Below, in pieces: positions 35,530-43,735 of a stretch of DNA of 64,000 nucleotides. Under the pieces are notes generated by a model that was not told where the DNA came from, did not search any database, and saw nothing but the letters and a program-made list of their open reading frames with translations. The translations under genes were made by a program, and so were the position numbers. Source of the stretch: CAYNJG01 sp964397295 (GTDB lineage Bacteria; Planctomycetota; Planctomycetia; Pirellulales; Pirellulaceae); assembly GCA_964397295.1 (NCBI GenBank), contig CAYNJG010000009.1, positions 1-64,000 of the forward strand. Reading direction: 5' to 3'. Numbering within the stretch: position 1 is the stretch's first letter; each line of letters opens with the position of its first letter.

Positions 35530-36736
35530 CAAACAACTGGTCGTCGAAATACACGGCACGGGAACCCATAATCGCGGTGCCGAATTGATGGCCATCGCGA
35601 TTATCGAGCAGTTGAGACAGCGATATTCTGATCCGCTAATCGTGGTCGGCGAGAGATTCGGCACCGTGGAAGATTTGGAAAAGTACGACCTCCATACCAC
35701 GTGGGAGCAGCCTGAAAAGCTGCATCGGTATGCGTACGCAATTCTCAGAAGACTGGTAAGAGGACTACCCTACATCGGTGAGTCCAAAATCGAGAAAGCG
35801 TACCTGCGATTCACCAAGCGATTTTCACCAAAGTGGAGTCGAATGGTCGATCCCAGCCGCATCGATATCGTCATTGACGCATCGGGATTTGCGTTTAGCG
35901 ACCAGTGTGCGCCACGCAATGCCCATGCATTGGTGCGATTGATGAACGGCCGGCGACCTGGCAAACCGTTGCTACTGTTGCCCCAAGCATTGGGCCCCTT
36001 CAACATGCCCATCGTCGCGAACGCCACACAAGAGTTGGTCGAACGTGCCGAGTTCTGTATGGCCCGAGACGCCGTTTCACTGGAAGAAATCAAGCGGCTT
36101 GTTCCTGATTCACAACAAGTCTTTCTCTTTCCAGACTTTACTCCGCTAGTGGATCCGATTCCGCCAGAAAACGCGCAGCAGATTCCAGATGACTTTGTGG
36201 CGATCGTTCCCAACTATCGGATGCTAGACAAAACCGACAATCCAAAAGTGTATCTCGAGTTCTTAGCAAATGCCTGCAACGCGCTGAAGAAGGCAGGCCA
36301 AGAAGTTGTCTTCGTTGTGCACGACGCGAAAGAAGACCTGAAGGTCATGAAATTGTTAGAAGATGAAATTGGCCAGCCAACCATTTTCCAGCATGCAGAC
36401 CCACGAGTACTAAAACAAGTTCTTGGCCGCGCGAGTTTCGTCATTGGTTCACGATTTCATGCCTTGGTCAGCAGTCTTTCTGGATCGGTACCTTGCATCG
36501 CGGCAGGCTGGTCACACAAATACCCGGAACTACTAAAGCAGTTCGACTGCGCAGAACTTCACCTAGCAGAGCTCAGCGACGAACAAAAACTAAACGAACT
36601 GCTGACGACACTAACAACAGCAGAAAGCAACCAAGCGATACGGCGCAAGATTCACGCCGCAGTCGAAAAAACAAAAACACGAATACAAGAAATGTGGGAT
36701 ATGGTCTTTGTCGTGCTCGACGGTGTTAGTGGCTAG
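35522..36736 (+). CDS. Polysaccharide pyruvyl transferase family protein
   Basis: A 404-residue member of the CsaB/WcaK family, which adds a pyruvate ketal to sugar residues from PEP. It starts with the typical EIHGTGTHNRGAELMAIAIIEQL and has the late motif GRASFVIGSRFHALVSSLSGSVPCIA with the conserved RFH. The TTG start at 35522 overlaps the nitroreductase-like gene. Pyruvylation would add negative charge to the polymer. Family assignment is firm; acceptor sugar unknown. Confidence 0.86.
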   Translation: MSSKQLVVEIHGTGTHNRGAELMAIAIIEQLRQRYSDPLIVVGERFGTVEDLEKYDLHTTWEQPEKLHRYAYAILRRLVRGLPYIGESKIEKAYLRFTKRFSPKWSRMVDPSRIDIVIDASGFAFSDQCAPRNAHALVRLMNGRRPGKPLLLLPQALGPFNMPIVANATQELVERAEFCMARDAVSLEEIKRLVPDSQQVFLFPDFTPLVDPIPPENAQQIPDDFVAIVPNYRMLDKTDNPKVYLEFLANACNALKKAGQEVVFVVHDAKEDLKVMKLLEDEIGQPTIFQHADPRVLKQVLGRASFVIGSRFHALVSSLSGSVPCIAAGWSHKYPELLKQFDCAELHLAELSDEQKLNELLTTLTTAESNQAIRRKIHAAVEKTKTRIQEMWDMVFVVLDGVSG

Positions 36737-36896
36737 AGAGAGGCTGGCTAACCAACAGTGGTAATCAATCCGCCGCATTCGGGGGACAGCGGTCGCCGTT
36801 TGGTCGGCACTGCGAATCTTGAGCTGGCAATGCAATAAATTCTCTTAACACGTTTATTCTGGATCCGCGAGTCCCGTATACCGGCCCGGCCCGATC

Positions 36897-36944
36897 CGAC
36901 TAGCCACTAGCCACTAGCCCACTCGACACTAGCCCACCCAAAAC
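36897..36944. repeat. CTAGCCACT-family repeat block
   Basis: A run of GACTAGCCACTAGCCACTAG followed by CCCACTCGACACTAGCCCAC. The same units recur at 37190-37285, 37911-38050, 39044-39066 and 55885-55967, in both orientations. Confidence 0.75.
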
Positions 36945-37189
36945 ACAAAACCACCACAACCCACAGAGCCTCCGCACGCAGCAAAAGTTCTCAAACGTTT
37001 ACACAACCAATCCCTTTTGCGATACCCAACTCTGCGTCATACTCGTGGGAAGTTGCAAGAAACAACGGGGAAAAAGCCCGTCTCAGCCCACTTCTTCTGC
37101 ACACCAAAACAGATCAATTCAAGCGTCTAGACCATCGGGCCAGCGTCTCAAAAAACACCCCACGTGGACGGAGTCCGCGCTGGCGAAGC

Positions 37190-37285
37190 CAGCGAGTGTC
37201 GAGTGTGCGAGTGGCTAGTGACGAGAACAGACCCAACGGATCGCCGATCCACACCTAGCCACTAGCCCACTCGACACTAGCCACT
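37190..37285. repeat. Left direct-repeat flank of the nucleotidyltransferase-like gene
   Basis: Contains GAGTGTCGAGTGTGCGAGTG, then GAGAACAGACCCAACGGATC (37223-37242), then a 40-base block at 37246-37285 that is identical to 37995-38034. The 22-base block starting at 37223 is identical to that at 37926-37947. The gene at 37294 starts 9 bases later. These copies bracket the gene as direct repeats. Confidence 0.85.
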
Positions 37286-37293
37286 CTTCAAGA

Positions 37294-37905
37294 ATGAAAC
37301 CCCCGTTCTCACTAACTGGCGATGCACTCTGGGAAAGGATGAACAGAGCGGTGGATAAAGTACAAGAGCGTTTAGCTAGAACAATCGAGGCTTTGGAATC
37401 GAATAGCATTCCGTTTGGTGTTGTCGGCGGTCACGCCGTCCGCGCGTGGGTCGCTCAGGTTGATGAATCGGCAGTTCGCACCACTCGAGATGTCAACATT
37501 CTGATTCGCCGGGAGGACCTGCCGGCTGCCATCATATCTATGGAGAAAGCGGGCTTTGTCTATCGCAAGGTAGCCAGCCTTGGCAAGGCTAGTCAGATGC
37601 ACGCATTCTTGGATGGCCCGGAAGGCAAGATTCGTGACGGTGTACATCTATTATTTGCGGGCGAACGAGTTCATCCAGACGACGAGCTACCAGCACCAGA
37701 ACTAGCTGAAGTGGAAAGCGTTGCAGCCCAACGAACAATCAAGTTAGAAGCACTGGTCAAAATGAAGCTCAATGTGTTTCGTGACAAAGACAGGATGCAC
37801 CTACGCGACATGCTAGAAGTCGGTCTGATCAACGAATCGTGGACAACGTCCCTACCGACCAAACTAGCCGAACGACTACAAGAGTTAATCGACAATCCGG
37901 AATGA
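37294..37905 (+). CDS. Nucleotidyltransferase-fold protein (AbiEii/MNT-like)
   Basis: A 203-residue protein whose first half resembles minimal nucleotidyltransferases: an N-terminal helix, then GVVGGHAVRAW (GG at residues 45-46) and TRDVNILI. The expected D-x-D metal pair is D66-x-N68, so the second aspartate is replaced by asparagine and activity may be altered or lost. The C-terminal half is helical and charged. Such proteins act as toxins in some toxin-antitoxin or abortive-infection systems, but no partner gene is present. It is bracketed by near-identical repeats, suggesting insertion or duplication as a cassette inside the polysaccharide locus. Confidence 0.68.
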   Translation: MKPPFSLTGDALWERMNRAVDKVQERLARTIEALESNSIPFGVVGGHAVRAWVAQVDESAVRTTRDVNILIRREDLPAAIISMEKAGFVYRKVASLGKASQMHAFLDGPEGKIRDGVHLLFAGERVHPDDELPAPELAEVESVAAQRTIKLEALVKMKLNVFRDKDRMHLRDMLEVGLINESWTTSLPTKLAERLQELIDNPE

Positions 37906-37910
37906 AAAGA

Positions 37911-38050
37911 GAGTGACGAGTGTGCGAGAACAGACCCAACGGATCGCAGATCCAAACCTAGCCACTAGCCCACTAGCCACTCAAGCGAAGCGACGATCCA
38001 CACCTAGCCACTAGCCCACTCGACACTAGCCACTCAAGCGAAGCGACGAT
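37911..38050. repeat. Right direct-repeat flank, two-and-a-half copies
   Basis: Carries the same GAGAACAGACCCAACGGATC block (37926-37945) and CTAGCCACT units as the left flank. A 22-base unit GCCACTCAAGCGAAGCGACG (first 20 bases) occurs at 37976-37997 and again at 38029-38050, a period of 53. The second copy ends exactly over the gmd start codon, so the repeat forms the 5' leader of gmd. Confidence 0.85.
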
Positions 38051-39056
38051 GAAATCCCTAATCACCGGCATCACAGGCCAAGACGGCTCCTACCTAGCAG
38101 AACTGCTGCTGGAAAAGGGCTACGAGGTGCATGGGATAGTGCGTCGTCACAGCACGAGTACTCGGGCGAGGATCGATCACCTTCGACCCGATCTTCACGA
38201 TCCCAATAACAAGCTATTGCTGCACTACGGAGATGTAACCGACGGAGTCGCAGTCGCCAACACGGTGATGGATCTTCAACCGGACGAGATTTACAACCTG
38301 GCAGCACAGAGCCACGTGCGTGTCTCGTTTGATCAACCGGTCTACACGCTGATGTCGACAGGCATGGGTGCGTTGAATATTTTGGAGGCCGCACGGCAAC
38401 TGAATAAAACGAAGAACGTCAGAGTCTACCAAGCCAGCAGCAGTGAAATGTTCGGCAACGTATCGGAGGCACCGCAAAACGAGCTGACTCCCTTTCATCC
38501 ACAGAGTCCGTATGCATGTGCAAAGGTCTACGCCCACCACCAGACGGCCAATTACCGCTGCAGCTACGATATGTATGCGTGCAATGGCATCCTTTTCAAT
38601 CACGAGTCGGAACGCCGTGGCGAAACTTTTGTGACGCGCAAGATCACCCGTGCTGCGACGCGAATAAAACTGGGCCTGCAAGAAAAGCTGTACCTAGGCA
38701 ACCTAGATGCAAAACGTGATTGGGGTTACGCCAAAGATTATGTCGAAGCGATGTGGTTAATGCTTCAGCAGGAGAAGCCGGAAGACTACGTGATCGCCAC
38801 GGGCAAAACACACACAATCCGCGAGTTCCTAGACCTCGCATTCGGGCAGCTCGACCTGAACTGGAACGACTACGTAGAAATCGACCCCCGCCACTTCCGC
38901 CCCGCAGAAGTCGACCTGCTACTAGGCGACCCAAGCAAGGCCAAGAAACAGCTCGGCTGGGAGCCAAAAACAGATCTGGCTGAACTAGCCCGAATCATGA
39001 TCGAACATGACCTCGAACTGGCTCGGAACGAGTCAGTTTCATCCACTAGTCACTAG
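38049..39056 (+). CDS. gmd: GDP-mannose 4,6-dehydratase
   Basis: Converts GDP-mannose to GDP-4-keto-6-deoxymannose, precursor of fucose, rhamnose, perosamine or colitose. The 335-residue short-chain dehydrogenase has the NADP loop TGITGQDGSYLAELL, the HSTSTRARIDHL segment, QASSSEMFGN and the catalytic SPYACAKVYAHH (YxxxK). No GDP-fucose synthase gene follows it; only a remnant at 32.75 kb exists. The last codons (SVSSTSH and the stop) run into a CTAGTCACTAG repeat, so the C-terminal tail may be repeat-derived. Confidence 0.95.
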   Translation: MKSLITGITGQDGSYLAELLLEKGYEVHGIVRRHSTSTRARIDHLRPDLHDPNNKLLLHYGDVTDGVAVANTVMDLQPDEIYNLAAQSHVRVSFDQPVYTLMSTGMGALNILEAARQLNKTKNVRVYQASSSEMFGNVSEAPQNELTPFHPQSPYACAKVYAHHQTANYRCSYDMYACNGILFNHESERRGETFVTRKITRAATRIKLGLQEKLYLGNLDAKRDWGYAKDYVEAMWLMLQQEKPEDYVIATGKTHTIREFLDLAFGQLDLNWNDYVEIDPRHFRPAEVDLLLGDPSKAKKQLGWEPKTDLAELARIMIEHDLELARNESVSSTSH

Positions 39057-39085
39057 CACACTCGCGGTCCAAACCCTCGGTACTA

Positions 39086-39133
39086 ACAAATCTGGCTGGA
39101 CCAGCAAGAATCATGGTCGAACATGATCTCGCT
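39086..39133 (+). pseudogene. Diverged second copy of the gmd 3' end
   Basis: Read from 39086 this stretch gives TNLAGPARIMVEHDLA, against TDLAELARIMIEHDLE at the true gmd end (38970-39017). Eleven of the first fifteen residues and 38 of 45 bases agree. It is followed within 20 bases by the sulfotransferase start. It is best explained as the tail of a former second gmd gene. Confidence 0.7.
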
Positions 39134-39149
39134 GAGCCTTCCGTCTTCT

Positions 39150-40040
39150 ATGAAACCAAATTTCTTTATTGCTGGAGCCGCCAAGTGTGGCACGACATCT
39201 CTCTACGAGTACATTCGCACTCACCCTGACGTGTACATGTGCAACCCGAAAGAACCATTCTTCTGGTCTAAAGACCTGCCATTCCACCAAAAGATGAAGA
39301 CCTTAGAAGGGTATCTGCAACTATTCGAGACGGCTCAAGCTCAGGTCGTTGGTGAGGCCTCACCATATTATGTGTATTCCGATGCTGCTTTGGCCGACAT
39401 AAAGGCGTTCGCACCATTTGCAAAACTCGTAGTGATGTTTCGCAATCCTGTAGAGCAGATTCAATCAATGCACTCGCAGATGCTTTACAGTGGCATTGAA
39501 GAAGTAACTGATTTCCGCACTGCCTGGGATCTCCAACAGAAGCGTAGTATTGGGACAGACTTACCCTCCGACTGCATTGCACCGCAACTACTTCAATATA
39601 AGGATGTTGCATCTTTCGGATTTCAGTTGTCCCGGCTATACGAGCACTTCGACAAATCCCAAGTCCATGTGGTACTCTTCCACGATCTGAAATCGAATCC
39701 TGAAACGGTATACAAAGAAGTTGTAACCTTTTTAGACCTTAAAACGCCAAACCACCTTCCGGATTTTGATGTCGCCAACAGGAACAAGGCATTTCGCAAC
39801 CAGAGAATTGGTCGATGGTTAAGGCATCCGCCCTCAGTAATAAGAAAGGTAGGCAGAGCCATCACTCGCACAACAGGCTTTTCATTTGGAAACGTGCTAA
39901 GACGCTCGTTCACGAAACGAACCGAACGCGTCCCGATCGATCCGGAATTTCGTAAGACCCTGAACGATGCATTTCAATCGGATGTTGAATTGTTGGGCAA
40001 CTTGCTTTCCAAAGATCTGCAGAAGAAATGGCTACAATAG
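39150..40040 (+). CDS. Sulfotransferase (PAPS-dependent)
   Basis: Transfers sulfate from PAPS, most likely to a sugar of the polysaccharide. The 296-residue protein starts MKPNFFIAGAAKCGTTSLYEY, which contains the 5'-phosphosulfate loop, and has the 3'-phosphate motif in KLVVMFRNPVEQIQSMHSQM. The ATG at 39150 is chosen because the upstream ATG at 39123 lies in the gmd remnant. The C-terminal 70 residues are basic. It begins a run of tightly packed genes up to 46.7 kb. Confidence 0.9.
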   Translation: MKPNFFIAGAAKCGTTSLYEYIRTHPDVYMCNPKEPFFWSKDLPFHQKMKTLEGYLQLFETAQAQVVGEASPYYVYSDAALADIKAFAPFAKLVVMFRNPVEQIQSMHSQMLYSGIEEVTDFRTAWDLQQKRSIGTDLPSDCIAPQLLQYKDVASFGFQLSRLYEHFDKSQVHVVLFHDLKSNPETVYKEVVTFLDLKTPNHLPDFDVANRNKAFRNQRIGRWLRHPPSVIRKVGRAITRTTGFSFGNVLRRSFTKRTERVPIDPEFRKTLNDAFQSDVELLGNLLSKDLQKKWLQ

Positions 40041-40046
40041 AACGAG

Positions 40047-41357
40047 ATGAGCTTCATCCGCCATTCTTCGGCGTTGTCACTTAGTCAACTTGCTATCACA
40101 GTTATCACCTTCGTGTCCGGCGTAATCTATACACGCGGCATGGGACCAGAAGGCATAGGCCAATACGCCCTGTTGAAATCATCCCTGTTGCTCGCTGTTA
40201 CATTCGGCGCGCTCGGCACTGGGCCCGCAATCGTCTATTTCACCAAGGACAAAAGAACCACACCCGGTGAAATAGCGACCAATTCTGTAAAGTATGCTGT
40301 CGCGATTGGTTTTATCGTAAGCGTTTTTTTCGCGATCGCGTTGGCATATCTGCCTAACTACTTTGGTTCACTCTCGGCTCGAAGCGTCGCCCTGATTTCC
40401 ACTGCATGTTTCATGCAATTCACCGGATCAATCATGCGACATATGTTGGTGGCCCATTTCGCAACGTTACAGTTGGTTCTAATGGACGGGTTGCAGGCCC
40501 TTGCAATTCTCATACCCGCCGCCATAGTCATCTCACTAGGCGGACAATGGGGAATACACGAAGCATTTTTATACTTCTGGATTGCCTCTGCCTTACGGCT
40601 CGCGGTAGCGGCTGCATATTCTTCAAAATTTCTCGTATGGGATCAACGATTCTCGTGGAAACTGCTAGCGAGTATGTTGAAGTTCGGTGTAACCGTATCT
40701 GCATCAAACATCTTGTATCTTCTGACATTGGAATTGTCCATATTCGCGCTGCGCACACTATCGCGTGGTGCGGCTTTTAGCGACATCGCGTTTTACACAC
40801 GAGCAGGCACGATCTGCGGACTTATTGCGATTCTTCCTCGAACAACAGCGCCACTGCTATTCGCAAGATGGGCGCATTCCGAAACCCCAATCGAGCCGCA
40901 GCTTGAGTCGGCACTTCGAGTCACAAACACATACGGTGCAGCCGCCTTGCTTGGCATAATCCTTTTCGGAAAACAGGCATTGCAAATACTCTACGGTAGC
41001 TCCTATGTCGATGCCTACCCTGGCCTAGTGGTACTCAGCTTGGCAACCGTCGTAACTTCAAATTTTGTCATCCTTAATAAGGCAGTCGCGGCAAAAGGCT
41101 TCGCCCATAAGACCATTCTGAGCAGCGTGTCGGGGCTAGTCGCTCTTGGGGCTTCTGCAGCAATATGGGTACCAAGGTTCGGTGTATTGGGTGCGGCAAT
41201 GGCAAACCTAACCGGCATGACTGTTTGCACGTTAGTACAAGCTCACGCTTGCTCTGCCATCTCTAGCATAGACTTCCGAAAGTGCTTGGCTATGCAAGTA
41301 AACGATGTTGACGCGCTGTATTACGCATTCGGCAAAAAACGCGGCGCAACCAGATGA
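40047..41357 (+). CDS. Wzx-type polysaccharide flippase (second copy)
   Basis: A 436-residue membrane protein of the oligosaccharide-flippase family, with about 12 helices. Its start carries the family pattern VISGVIYTRGMGPEGIGQYALLK (cited in part). It lies 6 bases after the sulfotransferase and overlaps the Wzy-type gene by 4 bases (ATGA). Codons such as ATA, AGA and CTA look more frequent than in the flanking housekeeping genes, suggesting separate ancestry of this module. Confidence 0.88.
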   Translation: MSFIRHSSALSLSQLAITVITFVSGVIYTRGMGPEGIGQYALLKSSLLLAVTFGALGTGPAIVYFTKDKRTTPGEIATNSVKYAVAIGFIVSVFFAIALAYLPNYFGSLSARSVALISTACFMQFTGSIMRHMLVAHFATLQLVLMDGLQALAILIPAAIVISLGGQWGIHEAFLYFWIASALRLAVAAAYSSKFLVWDQRFSWKLLASMLKFGVTVSASNILYLLTLELSIFALRTLSRGAAFSDIAFYTRAGTICGLIAILPRTTAPLLFARWAHSETPIEPQLESALRVTNTYGAAALLGIILFGKQALQILYGSSYVDAYPGLVVLSLATVVTSNFVILNKAVAAKGFAHKTILSSVSGLVALGASAAIWVPRFGVLGAAMANLTGMTVCTLVQAHACSAISSIDFRKCLAMQVNDVDALYYAFGKKRGATR

Positions 41358-42607
41358 CAACGGTTCGAGCCTGGTACGGGCTTACATTTCGACAAAAACT
41401 CTCGTGGTTCCTCCTTGCGACGTACGTATTCCTGATTCATTTCGGAAAACTCACGCGATTCGGGGAACGCGAAAGTGAAACTGGAATCACAACCGCCATC
41501 GCATTGCTAATAATCGCTTGCGGGTACCGAGGATTTTCCAGAGCAACACTACGGGAGCCGGTAATTCGCCTCATGCTAGTCCTGCTCGCGTGGTGTTGCG
41601 GTGCGAGTTTTCTGTCGCCCTTAGATCTGTCCGTGGCGTTTCTTAACCTCGCAAAACTGTCAATATACGTGACGCTCGCGCTCGTTGTTGCGGAACTTCG
41701 GCTCCCTGCACAACAAGTGGAATGGCTTATTTTGGTGGCAATTGCGGGTCTCTTCGTGGCAACATCATTGACCGTGTTGGACCACCAAAAATTGATCGAT
41801 GTGCCTGGTTGTAATGATGTACAGGCGGGCTCGCGGATCTCCAGGGGATCTAAGATCGTGAGGATAGAACAAGCGTCAGGGTTCTATCCAAGACGGTCAG
41901 CGATGGCCGCAATTTATTCGATATCACTCGCCGCATCATATCTCGTCTTCACCAACAGTCGAAGGTTTCTTACTCGCGCGGCCTGCATAATAGCCTTCGC
42001 GACGGGCCTATTGTGTCTCTTTCTAACCCACAATCGCTCCGCTGGTGTTGGCGTCCTGCTATCGATATTGATGTCCTTTATCTTCAGTCATCGACGAAAA
42101 CTTACCGGGCGTATAGCCTACTTACTACTCAGCGGCTTTGCCGCAACAGGCATTATCTGGGTCGCGGTCTCTTACTTTCCAGACCATACATCGGTTTATC
42201 TCGATAAGTTCTCCTATCTATCAGGGGGACAACGAGGGCAGTATTCCACTGACATCGAGCGTCTCGAAAATCTGAAGTATGCGTGCCATCAAATCACATA
42301 CAACAACCCGGTGGGATATGGTCTTGGAAATTTAGTGGAGAATGGCCAGGAGTTTTCTTCGCACAACATTATCACCGCGCAGATATGGGCCATGGGAATA
42401 TTGTCGTTTCTCTGGATTCCGGCATTTGCCATGGCAGTCATCGAAGTGTTTCGCCGTCGATGTAGTGGAGTTGGCGAAGTCGTAAAGTTCAGTTTGGTTG
42501 CGTGGCTATTTCATAACATGACGCACGAAAGCCTAAGTACTGGATTCGCTTGGATTTTCATCGGGCTGCTTTACAGTCAAATCGCTGCTCACCGAGTAAG
42601 TGACTGA
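41354..42607 (+). CDS. Wzy-type O-antigen polymerase/ligase
   Basis: A 417-residue polytopic protein with about 10-12 helices. It has the O-antigen ligase loop features FLTHNRSAGVGVLLSILMS and, in the large loop, NPVGYGLGNLVENGQEFSSHN with the family's HN. It would polymerise the repeat unit flipped by the adjacent Wzx. It is translationally coupled to both neighbours by short overlap or spacing. No TPR is attached, unlike the copy at 27.15 kb. Confidence 0.85.
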   Translation: MTTVRAWYGLTFRQKLSWFLLATYVFLIHFGKLTRFGERESETGITTAIALLIIACGYRGFSRATLREPVIRLMLVLLAWCCGASFLSPLDLSVAFLNLAKLSIYVTLALVVAELRLPAQQVEWLILVAIAGLFVATSLTVLDHQKLIDVPGCNDVQAGSRISRGSKIVRIEQASGFYPRRSAMAAIYSISLAASYLVFTNSRRFLTRAACIIAFATGLLCLFLTHNRSAGVGVLLSILMSFIFSHRRKLTGRIAYLLLSGFAATGIIWVAVSYFPDHTSVYLDKFSYLSGGQRGQYSTDIERLENLKYACHQITYNNPVGYGLGNLVENGQEFSSHNIITAQIWAMGILSFLWIPAFAMAVIEVFRRRCSGVGEVVKFSLVAWLFHNMTHESLSTGFAWIFIGLLYSQIAAHRVSD

Positions 42608-42610
42608 ACA

Positions 42611-43735
42611 ATGGAGTCGCCGCGAAACATCCAGTCCAAACCGAACATCATCGTTGTTGGAAATGGAGCAATTGGACGTTCAGATTCTGGTCAGCGATTA
42701 ATAAACAAGCACACCGGTCAGTTCTTGCTTGATCTCAAAAGCCGAGGACTGAAGGTAACGTTTGCGGATTGGAGAAGTGCTGAATCGACGGCCAAGCCGT
42801 TGCTAAACTTCGATCTCGGCGACCATGGAATCGAGTACATCGAGGTTAGGACACGGGGCCTCCCACAACGACTCTTCGCATTGGTCCGGCTCTTGTTGCG
42901 TCTTAGGTCATATGATTTCATCTACATTTTCTTCCCTGGTAGGTTGGGGCAAATCGTCGGGTTATTATCCGCCGTCCTGCAACATAAATTTGGCCTTTAC
43001 GTAAGGGGCGAACAATTCTCGCGGACGGGCGTTGACGGCCTGCTTGTCAGGAGAGCCGCATTCTCCACGACCGTTTCTCCCGCTCTCGAAGAAATTCTCA
43101 CCGCCAACGGAGCGCAGGCGGTTTCCGTGATTCGTCCAATGATCGACTTTAGCCTCGACGACTTGAGTCGAAAACCTTACGCCGCAAGAGAAAAGATTCG
43201 GTTCTTGTACGTAGGTCGTCTAGAAGAACGGAAAGGCGTAAATGAGTTAATTGCAGCATTCACCTTACTCAGGAATCGTGGTCTTGATTTCATTGAGTTA
43301 CGACTGGTGGGTAGTGGACCACTTCAGTCGCATAGCGCTATCGGCACCGATACCGGCGTCACCTGTGTCGGCCAGATCGACGAAACAGATCAACTAAGTC
43401 GCGAATACCGAGATGCTGACGCATTCATTTTCGCCAGTCGTGACGAAGGTTTCCCAAGGGTGGTGATTGAGGCAATGATTCACTCTTTGCCAGTGTTTGC
43501 GAGATTGGTAGGCGGCATGTCAGGATATTTGACAGATGGCCTCAACTGCGTGGGACTGCCGGCATCACCAACTGGCATCGCTGATTGCATCGACGAATGG
43601 ATACAAAAAGAAGATGTGCTGAACCAACTATCCAATGCCTCTTTCGAAACTGCCCGCAGCATCCTCAGCTCTAAACAGAAGCATGATGAGTTGGTATTCG
43701 ATGGAGTAAACACGACGCTTGGGATTTCAAAATGA
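42611..43735 (+). CDS. Glycosyltransferase family 4
   Basis: A 374-residue GT-B glycosyltransferase. The C-terminal Rossmann domain begins KIRFLYVGRLEERKGVNELI and contains the nucleotide-sugar site FASRDEGFPRVVIEAMIHSLPV (E-x7-E). It would add one sugar to the lipid-linked unit. The stop overlaps the acyltransferase start (ATGA). Sugar specificity cannot be read from the sequence. Confidence 0.9.
   Translation: MESPRNIQSKPNIIVVGNGAIGRSDSGQRLINKHTGQFLLDLKSRGLKVTFADWRSAESTAKPLLNFDLGDHGIEYIEVRTRGLPQRLFALVRLLLRLRSYDFIYIFFPGRLGQIVGLLSAVLQHKFGLYVRGEQFSRTGVDGLLVRRAAFSTTVSPALEEILTANGAQAVSVIRPMIDFSLDDLSRKPYAAREKIRFLYVGRLEERKGVNELIAAFTLLRNRGLDFIELRLVGSGPLQSHSAIGTDTGVTCVGQIDETDQLSREYRDADAFIFASRDEGFPRVVIEAMIHSLPVFARLVGGMSGYLTDGLNCVGLPASPTGIADCIDEWIQKEDVLNQLSNASFETARSILSSKQKHDELVFDGVNTTLGISK

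Larger units (their letters stand above)
36737..37293. other. Repeat-rich gap without recognisable gene
   Basis: This 557-base gap contains no supported coding region. It holds two blocks of the CTAGCCACT repeat family (36897-36944 and 37190-37285) and a GCTGGC/GCCAGC hairpin near 37171-37186 next to a CGGAGTCCG palindrome. It looks like a junction of rearranged DNA. Confidence 0.6.

Noticed and set aside
36737..38050. CRISPR array at the repeat cluster
   Set aside because: Repeats are not evenly spaced, spacers are not unique, and no cas gene is present.
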